Positions 1 through 6,539 of a stretch of 12,336 bases of DNA are shown here, in pieces (positions within the stretch are counted from its first letter, which is position 1; the number at the start of each line of letters is the position of its first letter). The position numbers and the translations under genes were made by a program. This DNA comes from JANQRV01 sp964533785 (GTDB lineage: Bacteria; Bacteroidota; Bacteroidia; Chitinophagales; Saprospiraceae): the NCBI GenBank assembly GCA_964533785.1, contig CAZHNG010000209.1, positions 1 through 12,336 on the forward strand. The letters are read 5' to 3'. The notes beneath the pieces were generated by a model that ran no database searches, was not told the origin of the DNA, and worked only from the letters and a program-made list of their open reading frames with translations.

Positions 1-198
1 CTCGATACTACAAATTAACGCTTAACCTGCCCAGACGGGCCCTACGTGGACGGCTGTGGGGGCAATGCCAAAAGAACATTACACCAATCTCAGGCCTGAA
101 AACAGATGTTCAGAACCTAGAAAATATAAAGCTTTGTATCTATCAGCCTCAGGCAGACCCTACGTGGTGTGTTTTAAATAAAAATCTGTCATCTTGAT
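1..198. other. Upstream non-coding stretch with a 10-bp direct repeat
   Basis: No gene is supported here. The motif CCCTACGTGG occurs twice, at 40-49 and 158-167, each preceded by similar CAGAC-containing sequence. A small GC-rich hairpin (GCCC, loop AGAC, GGGC) lies at 29-40. No clean TAnnTTTG box is seen before the first gene. The repeat may be chance or part of a dispersed intergenic family; the window alone cannot tell. Confidence 0.4.
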
Positions 199-228
199 AT
201 GGCCACATCAGCAAAATTATATACAACT

Positions 229-1011
229 ATGTTTAAACAATTCAGTTACCTATTCTTGTTCCTATCCCTTTGGTCTTGTCAGCAACCTGCTGAAGAAGAA
301 CAACCGCCTACCTTGGAAGAAAAGACTCCTTCCCAAGCCGAAAAAATTATAGAGGAAGCCATTGCCGCCCACGGAGGAGACGTGGTCGATAAGAGCCTGA
401 CGACTTTTTTGTTCAGAGACCGAAGGTACGAAGCCGCACGCCGAGGAGGAAAGTACGAGTACAAACGAATTTTCAGAGATTCCGTTAATAATTATGTGGA
501 AGATGTTTTGAGCAATGACGGTTTCTATCGTCTTTCTCAGGGCGAAAAAGTAGACTTACCAGCCGAGCGGAGCGCTGCTTTTGCCAACTCTGTTAATTCG
601 GTGATCTATTTCGCTTTTTTGCCTTATTTTTTAAACGACCCGGCGGTTCAGTCAGCTTACCTGGGGACCGAAACGATCAAATCAGCTCCTTACCACAAGA
701 TCAAAATTACTTTTGAGCAAGAAAAAGGAGGGAAAGATTATGAGGATGAATTCATATATTGGTTCCATCAAGATAGTTTGACCATGGATTACCTGGCTTA
801 TAATTACATTACCGACGGAGGAGGCGCACGCTTCCGGTCCGCTTACAATATCCGGCGTATTGACGGTATTCGGTTTGCTGATTATGTCAATTACAAACCA
901 CAGGAAAAACGCAGGGATATCGAAAATTTCGGGCAGTTATATGAGGAAGGTGTTTTAGAAGAATTGTCGAAAATTGAAACGGAAAATATCGAAGTGACTC
1001 GGTTAAAGTGA
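229..1011 (+). CDS. DUF6503-like predicted lipoprotein
   Basis: A 260-residue predicted outer-membrane or periplasmic lipoprotein of unknown function. The start at 229 is preferred over the in-frame ATG at 199, because it puts a short signal peptide directly at the N-terminus: Lys3, a hydrophobic run at residues 5-15, then the lipobox LWSC with Cys17 as the lipidation site. The residues after Cys17 (QQPAEEE) are acidic, as in the lipoprotein export signals that send Bacteroidota lipoproteins to the cell surface, so surface exposure is possible. The mature part begins with a helix containing AHGGD near residues 48-51, then FRDRRYEA near 62-69, and a central stretch with HKIKITFEQE near 156-165. 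I recognise this pattern as DUF6503, a mostly Bacteroidota family; its fold may resemble the LolA/LolB lipid carriers, but that is inference. It is a stand-alone gene, 282 bp before the glycosyltransferase. No enzymatic motif is visible. Confidence 0.7.
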   Translation: MFKQFSYLFLFLSLWSCQQPAEEEQPPTLEEKTPSQAEKIIEEAIAAHGGDVVDKSLTTFLFRDRRYEAARRGGKYEYKRIFRDSVNNYVEDVLSNDGFYRLSQGEKVDLPAERSAAFANSVNSVIYFAFLPYFLNDPAVQSAYLGTETIKSAPYHKIKITFEQEKGGKDYEDEFIYWFHQDSLTMDYLAYNYITDGGGARFRSAYNIRRIDGIRFADYVNYKPQEKRRDIENFGQLYEEGVLEELSKIETENIEVTRLK

Positions 1012-1293
1012 GTAATTTGCGGCCAAACGGTAGGGCTGCAGGTTGAAAATTGATGCGGCAGCCTAAGCGCCCCCTTGTATTCCCTAATGGGAAAGCCACC
1101 CGCTCTATAAGGGCACACTGGGTTCTACTATAATATTCATAGGCTTAATTCTCAATTTGATTTTCGTTGATCTAATAGAGAATTACTGATTTTCCTAATA
1201 GTCCACACACCAATCACCCATCTCCAATCTCAAACAATCTGGTATCTGGCATCTCACATTCAAGCATCTTTAATCATTTGAATCAACATTATC
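1012..1293. other. Intergenic region with hairpins and ATCTGGT-type repeats
   Basis: There is no credible gene on either strand; short minus-strand frames here only shadow the end of the lipoprotein gene. A small hairpin TTCCC-TAAT-GGGAA sits at 1080-1093. A second inverted repeat pairs TAATTCTC (1146-1153) with GAGAATTA (1178-1185). The end of the region holds degenerate heptamers around ATCTGGTATCT (1237-1247) followed by GGCATCTCACATT, a style of repeat seen again before hemL at 9809-9819. No clear -7 box was found. Confidence 0.5.
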
Positions 1294-2298
1294 TTGGCAA
1301 CCCATTCCAGAAAAACTAAAATATTGATTATCCGGTTTTCTTCGATCGGAGATATCGTACTGACTACCCCGGTAATTAGATGCGTAAAAAAGCAACTAGG
1401 TGCCGAAGTTCATTTTTTGACCAAAAAGTCTTACGCTTCCATTGTCGTAGATAACCCCTACCTTGAAAAAGTATTCGCTATTCAGAAGAAAGTAAGTGAA
1501 GTTCTGCCTCAGCTAAAAAAGGAGGGCTACGATTTCATTGTAGATCTACACAATAATTTGCGCAGCAACAGCCTAAGGCCACAACTAAAAGTAAGCGGCA
1601 AAGCTTTTAATAAGCTCAACCTGCAAAAATGGCTGATGGTCAATTTTAAATGGAACCGCCTGCCACCGGTACATATCGTGGACCGTTATCTGGAGACGGT
1701 TCGTAGTTTGGGAGTGGTTAATGACTACAATGGCCTTGATTACTTTATTCCCGAAAAGGATAAGGTAATTTTACCGGCTACATTCATTCCTCATCAGCCG
1801 AATACTTACCTGGCTTTCGGAATTGGCGCCGCTCACCAGACCAAAAGAATGACGACAGAGAAAATCATCCGCATTTGTCAGCAGTTAAAAAGGCCAGTGG
1901 TATTATTGGGGGGCCCCGGTGAAGCAGAAGAAGGGACGCGTATAGCAAAGGCAGGCGGAAGCCATGTCTTAAATACTTGTGGTAAACTCAATCTCAATCA
2001 ATCCGCTTCGGTAGTCCGGCAATCTGTGGGGGTGATCACCCATGATACCGGGATTATGCACATCGCAGCGGCCTTCCAAAAACGCATCGTTTCCGTCTGG
2101 GGAAATACCATTCCTGAATTTGGAATGTTTCCTTACTATCCCAAGGGGATAACCAATAACACTACGATTCAGGTGAAGGGATTGAGTTGCCGCCCCTGTT
2201 CAAAAATCGGGTTCGCGCAATGCCCCAAAGGCCACTTTAACTGTATGGAACGGATCGATGAAACAGCAATCATAAAGGCGGTTGAGCAATGGACTTAG
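1294..2298 (+). CDS. Glycosyltransferase family 9, ADP-heptose:LPS heptosyltransferase-like
   Basis: A 334-residue cytoplasmic or membrane-associated GT-B glycosyltransferase of family 9, the family of WaaC/WaaF heptosyltransferases that add ADP-heptose to the LPS inner core. The N-terminal Rossmann domain opens with KILIIRFSSIGDIVLTTP (residues 9-26); Asp20 matches the conserved catalytic Asp of WaaC. VDLHNNLRS follows at 83-91. The C-terminal domain starts near FGIGAAHQTKRM (175-186), has VLLGGPGE (203-210), and carries the family hallmark THDTGIMHIAAA (249-260), which binds the nucleotide-sugar. A Cys-rich tail (Cys299, 302, 310, 317) is discussed as a finding. Length is normal for GT9. 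An in-frame TGA at 1279 leaves TTG at 1294 as the only standard start; there is no ATG before the conserved motif. Donor and acceptor cannot be read from sequence, so heptosyltransferase is a family-level call. It stands alone, 282 bp after the lipoprotein gene and 289 bp before the DUF4870 gene. Confidence 0.85.
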   Translation: MATHSRKTKILIIRFSSIGDIVLTTPVIRCVKKQLGAEVHFLTKKSYASIVVDNPYLEKVFAIQKKVSEVLPQLKKEGYDFIVDLHNNLRSNSLRPQLKVSGKAFNKLNLQKWLMVNFKWNRLPPVHIVDRYLETVRSLGVVNDYNGLDYFIPEKDKVILPATFIPHQPNTYLAFGIGAAHQTKRMTTEKIIRICQQLKRPVVLLGGPGEAEEGTRIAKAGGSHVLNTCGKLNLNQSASVVRQSVGVITHDTGIMHIAAAFQKRIVSVWGNTIPEFGMFPYYPKGITNNTTIQVKGLSCRPCSKIGFAQCPKGHFNCMERIDETAIIKAVEQWT

Positions 2299-2301
2299 TA
2301 C

Positions 2302-2319
2302 CGCGGAATTTATTCCGCG
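2302..2319 (+). terminator. Palindromic hairpin just after the GT9 stop codon
   Basis: CGCGGAAT (2302-2309) and ATTCCGCG (2312-2319) form a perfect 8-bp inverted repeat separated by two bases, four nucleotides after the stop codon of the glycosyltransferase gene. The position suggests a 3'-end or terminator hairpin. No U-tract follows, so intrinsic termination is uncertain. The right arm is also the start of the 65-bp tandem repeat, so the same TTATTCCGCG sequence recurs downstream at 2375 and 2440. Confidence 0.4.
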
Positions 2320-2465
2320 CAGAAAACCTATGCCCAAACCTAATATCACGGAATTCCTGACTGCCTTTGGCATGTTATTCCGCGCAGAAAACCTATGCCC
2401 AAACCTAATATCACGGAATTCCTGACTGCCTTTGGCATGTTATTCCGCGCAGAAAACCTATGCCC
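2310..2465. repeat. 65-bp exact tandem repeat, 2.4 copies
   Basis: Two identical 65-bp units (2310-2374 and 2375-2439) are followed by a 26-bp partial third copy (2440-2465). Each unit opens with TTATTCCGCGCAG, contains the palindromic core GGAATTCC, and ends TTTGGCATG. Within a unit, ATGCCCAAA and TTTGGCAT are near-complementary, so each RNA copy could fold. The identity of the copies suggests a recent slippage or duplication event. I do not recognise the family. The remaining bases to 2516 show nothing further. Confidence 0.9.
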
Positions 2466-2516
2466 CACCCCATACCAACCCGTTCATCAATTTTCCACCA
2501 CCATTAGTCTAACAAC

Positions 2517-2548
2517 TTGGTTTAGTATCCCCAAAAGCCTTAGTTTTC
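2517..2548 (+). promoter_or_regulatory. Candidate Bacteroidota promoter for the DUF4870 gene
   Basis: TTG at 2517-2519 and TAGTTTTC at 2541-2548 are separated by 21 bases, within the spacing of Bacteroidota promoters (TTG, about 17-23 bases, TAnnTTTG). The -7 box has one mismatch (final C for G). This would start transcription near 2553, giving a leader of about 35 nt before the ATG at 2588. Confidence 0.35.
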
Positions 2549-2587
2549 CATTGAAAATAAATTAAATCGAAAAAAAATAATTGATTA

Positions 2588-2932
2588 ATGGAAACGAATG
2601 AAAATCGGACTTCCGGTAGTGCCGATCCTAAATTGGTCGGCATACTCTCTTATTTGACCCTATTTGGATGGATCATTGCTATGATCTTGAACAACGATGT
2701 CAAAGATGAATATGCTTCTTTTCACATCCGTCAATCACTAGGTATTCAAATACTTTTTACCTTAGTGTGGGTGCTCTCCGGTATTCCGGTGGTCAACTTT
2801 ACCGCCGCACCGGTGGGAGGACTATTTACTTTTGTTTTATGGGTACTGGGATTTGTATCGGCGGTTCAGGGACAACGCAAATTAGTACCTATTATCGGAG
2901 ATAAATTTCAGGAATGGTTTGCTAGCCTGTAA
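2588..2932 (+). CDS. DUF4870 / Tic20-like small membrane protein
   Basis: A 114-residue integral inner-membrane protein of unknown function. After a short polar N-terminus (METNENRTSGSADPK) there are three predicted membrane segments, near residues 16-34, 50-69 and 73-92, followed by a short amphipathic tail. Between segments one and two lies the motif EYASFHIRQSLGIQ (41-54), the hallmark of DUF4870; these proteins are distantly related to the chloroplast import component Tic20, but bacterial members have no established role. Length fits the family (about 100-130 residues). The start is the first ATG, preceded by an A-rich stretch typical of translation initiation in this phylum. It appears monocistronic: a repeat-containing region precedes it and a repeat array begins two bases after the stop. 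Nothing links it functionally to its neighbours. Confidence 0.8.
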   Translation: METNENRTSGSADPKLVGILSYLTLFGWIIAMILNNDVKDEYASFHIRQSLGIQILFTLVWVLSGIPVVNFTAAPVGGLFTFVLWVLGFVSAVQGQRKLVPIIGDKFQEWFASL

Positions 2933-2933
2933 A

Positions 2934-3092
2934 TCGGGTTAGTACGTGTTTGACGGGTTCAAACGAGTTAGAACGGGGTAGCGCGATCCAACCCGTCAAA
3001 CTCGCTAACTCGTTAAACTCGTCAAACTCACTAACCCGTCTAACCCGCTAACCCGTCAAACCCGCTAACCCTTTAAACCCGTCAAACTCGTT
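2934..3092. repeat. Bipolar array of 8/9-bp AACYCGYYA units
   Basis: From 2990 to 3092 the sequence is tiled without gaps by twelve units of 9 or 8 bp (AACCCGTCA, AACTCGCT, AACTCGTTA and variants), all beginning AAC. From 2934 to about 2985, similar units lie in the opposite orientation. The arms pair: GTTTGACGGGTT (2948-2959) with AACCCGTCAAAC (2990-3001), a perfect 12-bp match, and AACGAGTTAG (2962-2971) with CTAACTCGTT (3005-3014). A long hairpin is therefore possible right after the DUF4870 stop. The family is unknown to me; termination, protein binding or a slippage-prone satellite are all possible. Confidence 0.85.
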
Positions 3093-3138
3093 ATGGCTAA
3101 AGATCAACTATTAGGCGAAAAATACTGCAGAAACTGCG

Positions 3139-3249
3139 ATGAGCTGGTTCAAAACCTTTGTGAAATTTTGTATCTTAAATTTCAGCTATTTCTTTATTTT
3201 TATCTTGTTTTCGACCATCTCCGGATTGGTCACTTTTTTTATTTTTTAA
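3139..3249 (+). CDS. Possible 36-residue membrane peptide (short ORF)
   Basis: A small open frame starts MSWFKTFVKFC and continues as an almost uninterrupted hydrophobic segment, with many Phe, Ile and Leu residues, ending in FFIF. It has the shape of a single-pass small membrane protein with a short basic N-terminus (Lys5, Lys9). It ends 10 bp before the MerR-like gene, so the two could be co-transcribed. An in-frame TAG at 3112-3114 limits upstream extension. It competes with a longer overlapping frame (3093-3368), which overlaps the MerR-like gene and looks like a shadow. T-rich DNA makes hydrophobic ORFs by chance, so support is weak. No homologue is recognised. Confidence 0.3.
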   Translation: MSWFKTFVKFCILNFSYFFIFILFSTISGLVTFFIF

Positions 3250-3259
3250 AATTCATCGA

Positions 3260-3586
3260 ATGGCGGATTCCCTGGAAAAACGGTACTATACGATTGGCGA
3301 AGTGGCGGATATGTTCAACGTTTCTAAATCCCTCATCCGGTTTTGGGAAGGCGAATTCGATATTTTAAAACCCCACAAAAACAGTAAGGGGGACCGCAGG
3401 TTTACCGCTTTGAATATAGAACAGGTAAGACTGATCTATCACCTCGTAAAAGAACGCGGCTTTACGCTGGAAGGGGCCAAAAGAGAAATTCTTCAGGAAA
3501 AAGACCGCTACAAAGAGAAACAACAAGTGCTGGAAAAGCTAATAAGCATAAAACGTTCGCTGGAAGAATTGCGCAGCCAGTTGTAA
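3260..3586 (+). CDS. Short MerR-like transcriptional regulator
   Basis: A 108-residue DNA-binding protein. Residues 9-50 form the winged helix-turn-helix of the MerR family: YYTIGEVADMFNVSKSLIRFW gives the HTH, and KGDRRFT (43-49) the wing. Residues 50-75 hold the second helical pair typical of MerR (LNIEQVRLIYHLVKERGFTLEGA). The remainder (about 76-108) is charged and heptad-like, suggesting an antiparallel dimerisation coiled coil. There is no C-terminal effector domain or metal-binding Cys cluster, so an inducer cannot be inferred; such effector-less MerR-like proteins of about 110 residues are frequent in Bacteroidota. The start is the first ATG before the HTH. It is convergent with the lipid A operon, so its target is not evident from context. 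The possible short ORF just upstream may be co-transcribed. Confidence 0.85.
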   Translation: MADSLEKRYYTIGEVADMFNVSKSLIRFWEGEFDILKPHKNSKGDRRFTALNIEQVRLIYHLVKERGFTLEGAKREILQEKDRYKEKQQVLEKLISIKRSLEELRSQL

Positions 3587-3596
3587 AAAGCTAGCC

Positions 3597-3716
3597 AGAG
3601 TTGTATGAATCCATTAATTCACCTAAGATAGGATGTAAGTTTAGTTTGTTGATTTTCAGCGTTTTAAGGTTTGTGGTGGACTGTGCTAATTTCGTCCTGA
3701 ATTAATGTCCAACTCT
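3597..3716. repeat. Inverted-repeat-flanked segment between convergent genes
   Basis: AGAGTTG (3597-3603) followed by CATTAATTCA (3612-3621) is mirrored by TGAATTAATG (3698-3707) followed by CAACTCT (3710-3716). The two arm pairs are nested, with unequal gaps of 8 and 2 bases. The enclosed 76 bp show no coding frame. The position between two convergent 3' ends fits a bidirectional terminator region; the nested ends also resemble a decayed miniature element, but no target-site duplication is obvious. Confidence 0.45.
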
Positions 3717-3729
3717 TATCAACCCGTTT

Positions 3730-4347
3730 TCATTTCCACTCTTCCACATTGTATATTTGGTGGCAAAAATGATAATCCTCCGCAATATTGGAGGCTACGA
3801 CAACCAATCTTTGTTGGGTAAATCTTTGGACGAGTTCCTGATACCATTGTACCCCCTGGCGGTCAAGATTTGAAGTGGGTTCATCCAGAAAAAGAAGGGG
3901 GCAATCGGTACAAAAAGCAAGGGCTAATTTAACGCGCTGCTGCATGCCCGAGGAAAAATATTGGATACGCTGGCTTTTGGTGGTATTTAAATTGAGGATA
4001 GACTGTACATCCTCTCGGGTAAGCTCCTTTTGTAAGGACTTAAATTTAAAATGAAAATCAATAGCTTCTCTTAGGGTAAAGGATTCAATAAGATCAATAT
4101 AGGGTGCAGCAAAAGCAACAGAACGGTAGACATCGTTGGGGCTTATTGTTTGTTGACCTTCGAAGAATTTGATGTTACCGGAGGAAGGCGTCAGAAAGCC
4201 GGCCATAATCTTGAGTAAGGTAGACTTACCCGAGCCGTTTGGTCCTACGATAGCATATTTACCATCGTCTTTAAGGTTCAAAGAAATGTTTTTTAAAACC
4301 CAGCGATAGCCATACCGCTTACCTGCCTTAGTCAATTGAATCCTCAT
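3730..4347 (-). CDS. ABC-type ATPase subunit, last gene of the lipid A operon
   Basis: A 205-residue nucleotide-binding subunit of an ABC system. Walker A is GPNGSGKST (35-43), the signature is the variant FSSGMQQR (131-138), Walker B is LLFLDEP (151-157) and the D-loop is SNLD (159-162). Two switch residues differ from the norm: the Q-loop region (VAFAAPY, 78-84) lacks glutamine, and the H-loop His is replaced by Asn187 (VASN). Its length, near the minimum for an ABC ATPase, resembles CcmA-like exporter subunits. No permease gene is in the window, so the partner and substrate are unknown. Its ATG (4345-4347) lies inside the end of lpxA, a 20-bp overlap that implies translational coupling and a role tied to the same transcript. 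Lipid or LPS transport is a tempting inference without direct support; a standard transporter unrelated to lipid A is equally possible. Confidence 0.85.
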   Translation of the reverse strand: MRIQLTKAGKRYGYRWVLKNISLNLKDDGKYAIVGPNGSGKSTLLKIMAGFLTPSSGNIKFFEGQQTISPNDVYRSVAFAAPYIDLIESFTLREAIDFHFKFKSLQKELTREDVQSILNLNTTKSQRIQYFSSGMQQRVKLALAFCTDCPLLFLDEPTSNLDRQGVQWYQELVQRFTQQRLVVVASNIAEDYHFCHQIYNVEEWK

Positions 4348-5149
4348 CGATTTGCCGGCCGTTTATAGTCTGGAAACCTTTCATTATGCCCGGATCAGCA
4401 GATTTGATAAAGGATAGAATGGTATTCCTTTCAGGGGTTTCTTCCAGTGAATCTTCGATAATTTGAATTGCGTGAGTCGTGTTATATCCCTTAACGAATA
4501 ATATCCGGTATATTTCCTGGATTTGGTTAATTTGTTCGGTCGTAAATTTGCGACGTTTCAATCCGATGTGATTAACGCCGGCATATGAAAGGGGTTCTCT
4601 TGCCGCTTTGACGTACGGAGGTACATTTTTCCGCACCAGTGATCCGCCGGCGATAAAACTGTGTTCACCGATTTTAATAAATTGCTGGACGGCTACCAAG
4701 CCTTCAAGAATAGCCCAATCTTCAATGATGACATGTCCTGCCAGGTTGACGTTATTGGCCAGGATAACATGGTCGCCAAGAATACAATCGTGGGCGACGT
4801 GAACATAGGCCATTAATAAGCAGTTGCTGCCCACCACGGTCTTCTTTGCAAATGAAGTACCCCTGTTTATGGTTACATATTCTCTGATGGTGGTATGATC
4901 GCCAATTTCGGCGGTAGTTTTTTCACCTTTAAACTTTAAATCCTGAGGAATGGCAGAAATAACCGCGCCGGGAAAAATTTGGCAACCCTTTCCGATTCGT
5001 GCTCCCGAAAAGATAGTAACATTGGGGCCGATCCAGGTGTCGTCTCCAATGATTACATCGTCGTCGATAAAGCAATAGGGGCTGATGGTAACTTTTTTCC
5101 CTATTTTTGCATTAGGGTGCAAGGAGTAGTTCATCTGTAGATCATTCAT
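4328..5149 (-). CDS. lpxA: UDP-N-acetylglucosamine O-acyltransferase
   Basis: The first enzyme of lipid A synthesis: it transfers a 3-hydroxyacyl chain from ACP to the 3-OH of UDP-GlcNAc in the cytoplasm. At 273 residues it is close to the E. coli length (262). The first 185 or so residues form a left-handed beta-helix of hexapeptide repeats (IGDDTWIGPNVTI and similar), followed by a helical C-terminal domain (from about 195). The catalytic motif is HVAHDC (117-122), with His120 matching E. coli His125, and LAGHV (137-141) supplies the second conserved His. NVPPYVKAAREP (175-186) and GVNHIGLKRR (191-200) are conserved family blocks. The position that sets acyl-chain length in E. coli (Gly173) aligns with Leu171 here. 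The ATG is one base away from the lpxC/fabZ stop; a second ATG at residue 6 is a possible alternative start. The 3' end overlaps the ABC ATPase gene. Confidence 0.96.
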   Translation of the reverse strand: MNDLQMNYSLHPNAKIGKKVTISPYCFIDDDVIIGDDTWIGPNVTIFSGARIGKGCQIFPGAVISAIPQDLKFKGEKTTAEIGDHTTIREYVTINRGTSFAKKTVVGSNCLLMAYVHVAHDCILGDHVILANNVNLAGHVIIEDWAILEGLVAVQQFIKIGEHSFIAGGSLVRKNVPPYVKAAREPLSYAGVNHIGLKRRKFTTEQINQIQEIYRILFVKGYNTTHAIQIIEDSLEETPERNTILSFIKSADPGIMKGFQTINGRQIDEDSID

Positions 5150-5150
5150 G

Positions 5151-6539
5151 TTATGAGCGCTTAACGATTTGAGCAGTTAATTCAGCTTCTGAGACTATTC
5201 TATTACCTACATAAGCAGTACCGTACATTTGAAAGATACCTCTGCGAATGGGAGCCATTAACTCCAGTTTAAAAAGAACGGTATCCCCCGGAATAACTTT
5301 ATGTTTGAATCTTGCATTTTCGATCTTCAGGAAATAAGTATCCCAGGTATGGGGATCTTCTACGGTTGACAGTGCAAATACGCCGCCGGTCTGAGCCATT
5401 GCCTCAATTTGTAAGACACCGGGCATCACTGGGTTGCCGGGAAAATGGCCTTGAAAAAAGTGCTCATTGATCGTTACGCTTTTTACGCCTACAACGTGGT
5501 GATCTGTTAGCTCGATAATTTTATCGACAAGTAAGAAGGGGTAACGGTGCGGCAACCATTGGGCGATCTGTACAGAATTGAAAAGAGGCTTAGCATCAGG
5601 ATCATAACTCGGTTTACCTTTTAATTTCTTTTCTTCCTGAAACTTTTTCTTTAATAACTTGGTAAATGCCACATTAGCAGCGTGGCCGGGTTTGGTAGCA
5701 ACGATTTTTCCTTTGATCGGTTTGCCAAGTAAGGCAACATCTCCGATAACATCCAATAACTTGTGTCGGGCGGGTTCATTCTTAAATTGTAAATCCAAAG
5801 TGTTTAATATTCCTTGACTCGTCACTGTAACGCTTGGTTTGCCAAGCTTTTGGGCTAGTTCGTCCAGTTTTTCCTGGGGCAGAACCCGGTCGACAATAAC
5901 AATGGCATTATCTAAGTCGCCCCCTTTGATCAACCCCTGGTTGAAGAGAAATTCTAATTCATGCAAAAAAACGAAGGTACGGCAAGCCGCAATTTCCTGT
6001 TCGTATTTATCCAGGTTATCAATTGAAGCATATTGTTGCCCTAATACAGGAGAATTAAAATCGATCATCGTAATTACCTCAAAATGATCTGAGGGAAGAG
6101 CGATCAATTCTATTCCAGTATTTTCATCCTTGTAATAAATCGGTTCTTTGACGATGAAATACTCCTTTTCTTCATCCTGTTCCTGAATACCCGCGCTTCT
6201 TAACGCTTGTACAAAAGGTTGGGCACTTCCATCCATGATGGGTACTTCTGGGCCATTGATCTCGATAATCACATTATCAATTTGCAAGCCAAAAAGAGCG
6301 GAAAGAATGTGTTCGACGGTATGGATTTCAGCTTTGCCAGACTTGATCGTCGTTCCCCGCTTTGTGGAAATAACCCTGTTCACGTCGGCATAACAAGTAG
6401 GTTGTCCTTCAAGATCCACGCGTTTGAACAGATAGCCATGGTTGACGGGGGCGGGCTTGAATACCACAGTCGCAGTGTGGCCGGTATGCAGACCTACACC
6501 ATTGATTGAAATTTTTTTATTGATGGTTCTTTGCTTCAT
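5151..6539 (-). CDS. lpxC/fabZ: Bifunctional UDP-3-O-acyl-GlcNAc deacetylase / 3-hydroxyacyl-ACP dehydratase (LpxC-FabZ)
   Basis: A 462-residue fusion. The LpxC part (about 1-310) is the zinc deacetylase that commits UDP-3-O-acyl-GlcNAc to lipid A; HTVEHILSALFGL supplies Glu76 and zinc ligand His77, HKLLD supplies His259 and Asp263 as the other ligands, and PGHAANV holds the catalytic His286. The FabZ part (about 320-462) is a hot-dog-fold dehydratase of fatty acid elongation: LPHRYPFLLVDKI, then GHFPGNPVMPG with catalytic His365, and Glu379 in LQIEAMAQ, 14 residues later as in E. coli FabZ. All key residues of both enzymes are present. The fusion is characteristic of Bacteroidota and puts two enzymes that use the same hydroxyacyl pool on one chain. 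I chose the ATG at 6537-6539 (MKQRTINKK); an in-frame TTG at 6554 would add five residues but lies very near the predicted transcription start. lpxD ends 56 bp upstream and lpxA starts one base downstream. Confidence 0.96.
   Translation of the reverse strand: MKQRTINKKISINGVGLHTGHTATVVFKPAPVNHGYLFKRVDLEGQPTCYADVNRVISTKRGTTIKSGKAEIHTVEHILSALFGLQIDNVIIEINGPEVPIMDGSAQPFVQALRSAGIQEQDEEKEYFIVKEPIYYKDENTGIELIALPSDHFEVITMIDFNSPVLGQQYASIDNLDKYEQEIAACRTFVFLHELEFLFNQGLIKGGDLDNAIVIVDRVLPQEKLDELAQKLGKPSVTVTSQGILNTLDLQFKNEPARHKLLDVIGDVALLGKPIKGKIVATKPGHAANVAFTKLLKKKFQEEKKLKGKPSYDPDAKPLFNSVQIAQWLPHRYPFLLVDKIIELTDHHVVGVKSVTINEHFFQGHFPGNPVMPGVLQIEAMAQTGGVFALSTVEDPHTWDTYFLKIENARFKHKVIPGDTVLFKLELMAPIRRGIFQMYGTAYVGNRIVSEAELTAQIVKRS

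Noticed and set aside
2310..2465. Possible CRISPR array
   Set aside because: The 65-bp units are directly adjacent with no variable spacers, and no cas gene is present. The 8/9-bp array at 2990-3092 fails for the same reason.
3093..3368. A 91-codon frame starting right after the repeat array
   Set aside because: It overlaps the well-supported MerR-like gene by over 100 bp in another frame, its C-terminal half is low-complexity shadow sequence, and no motif is recognisable.
3597..3716. An intact insertion sequence
   Set aside because: The segment is only 120 bp, has no transposase frame and no obvious target duplication.
6207..6509. A 100-codon plus-strand frame opposite lpxC
   Set aside because: It lies wholly antisense to the conserved LpxC domain with its catalytic residues; other opposite-strand frames in lpxA, lpxD, hemL and the kinase gene were dropped for the same reason.
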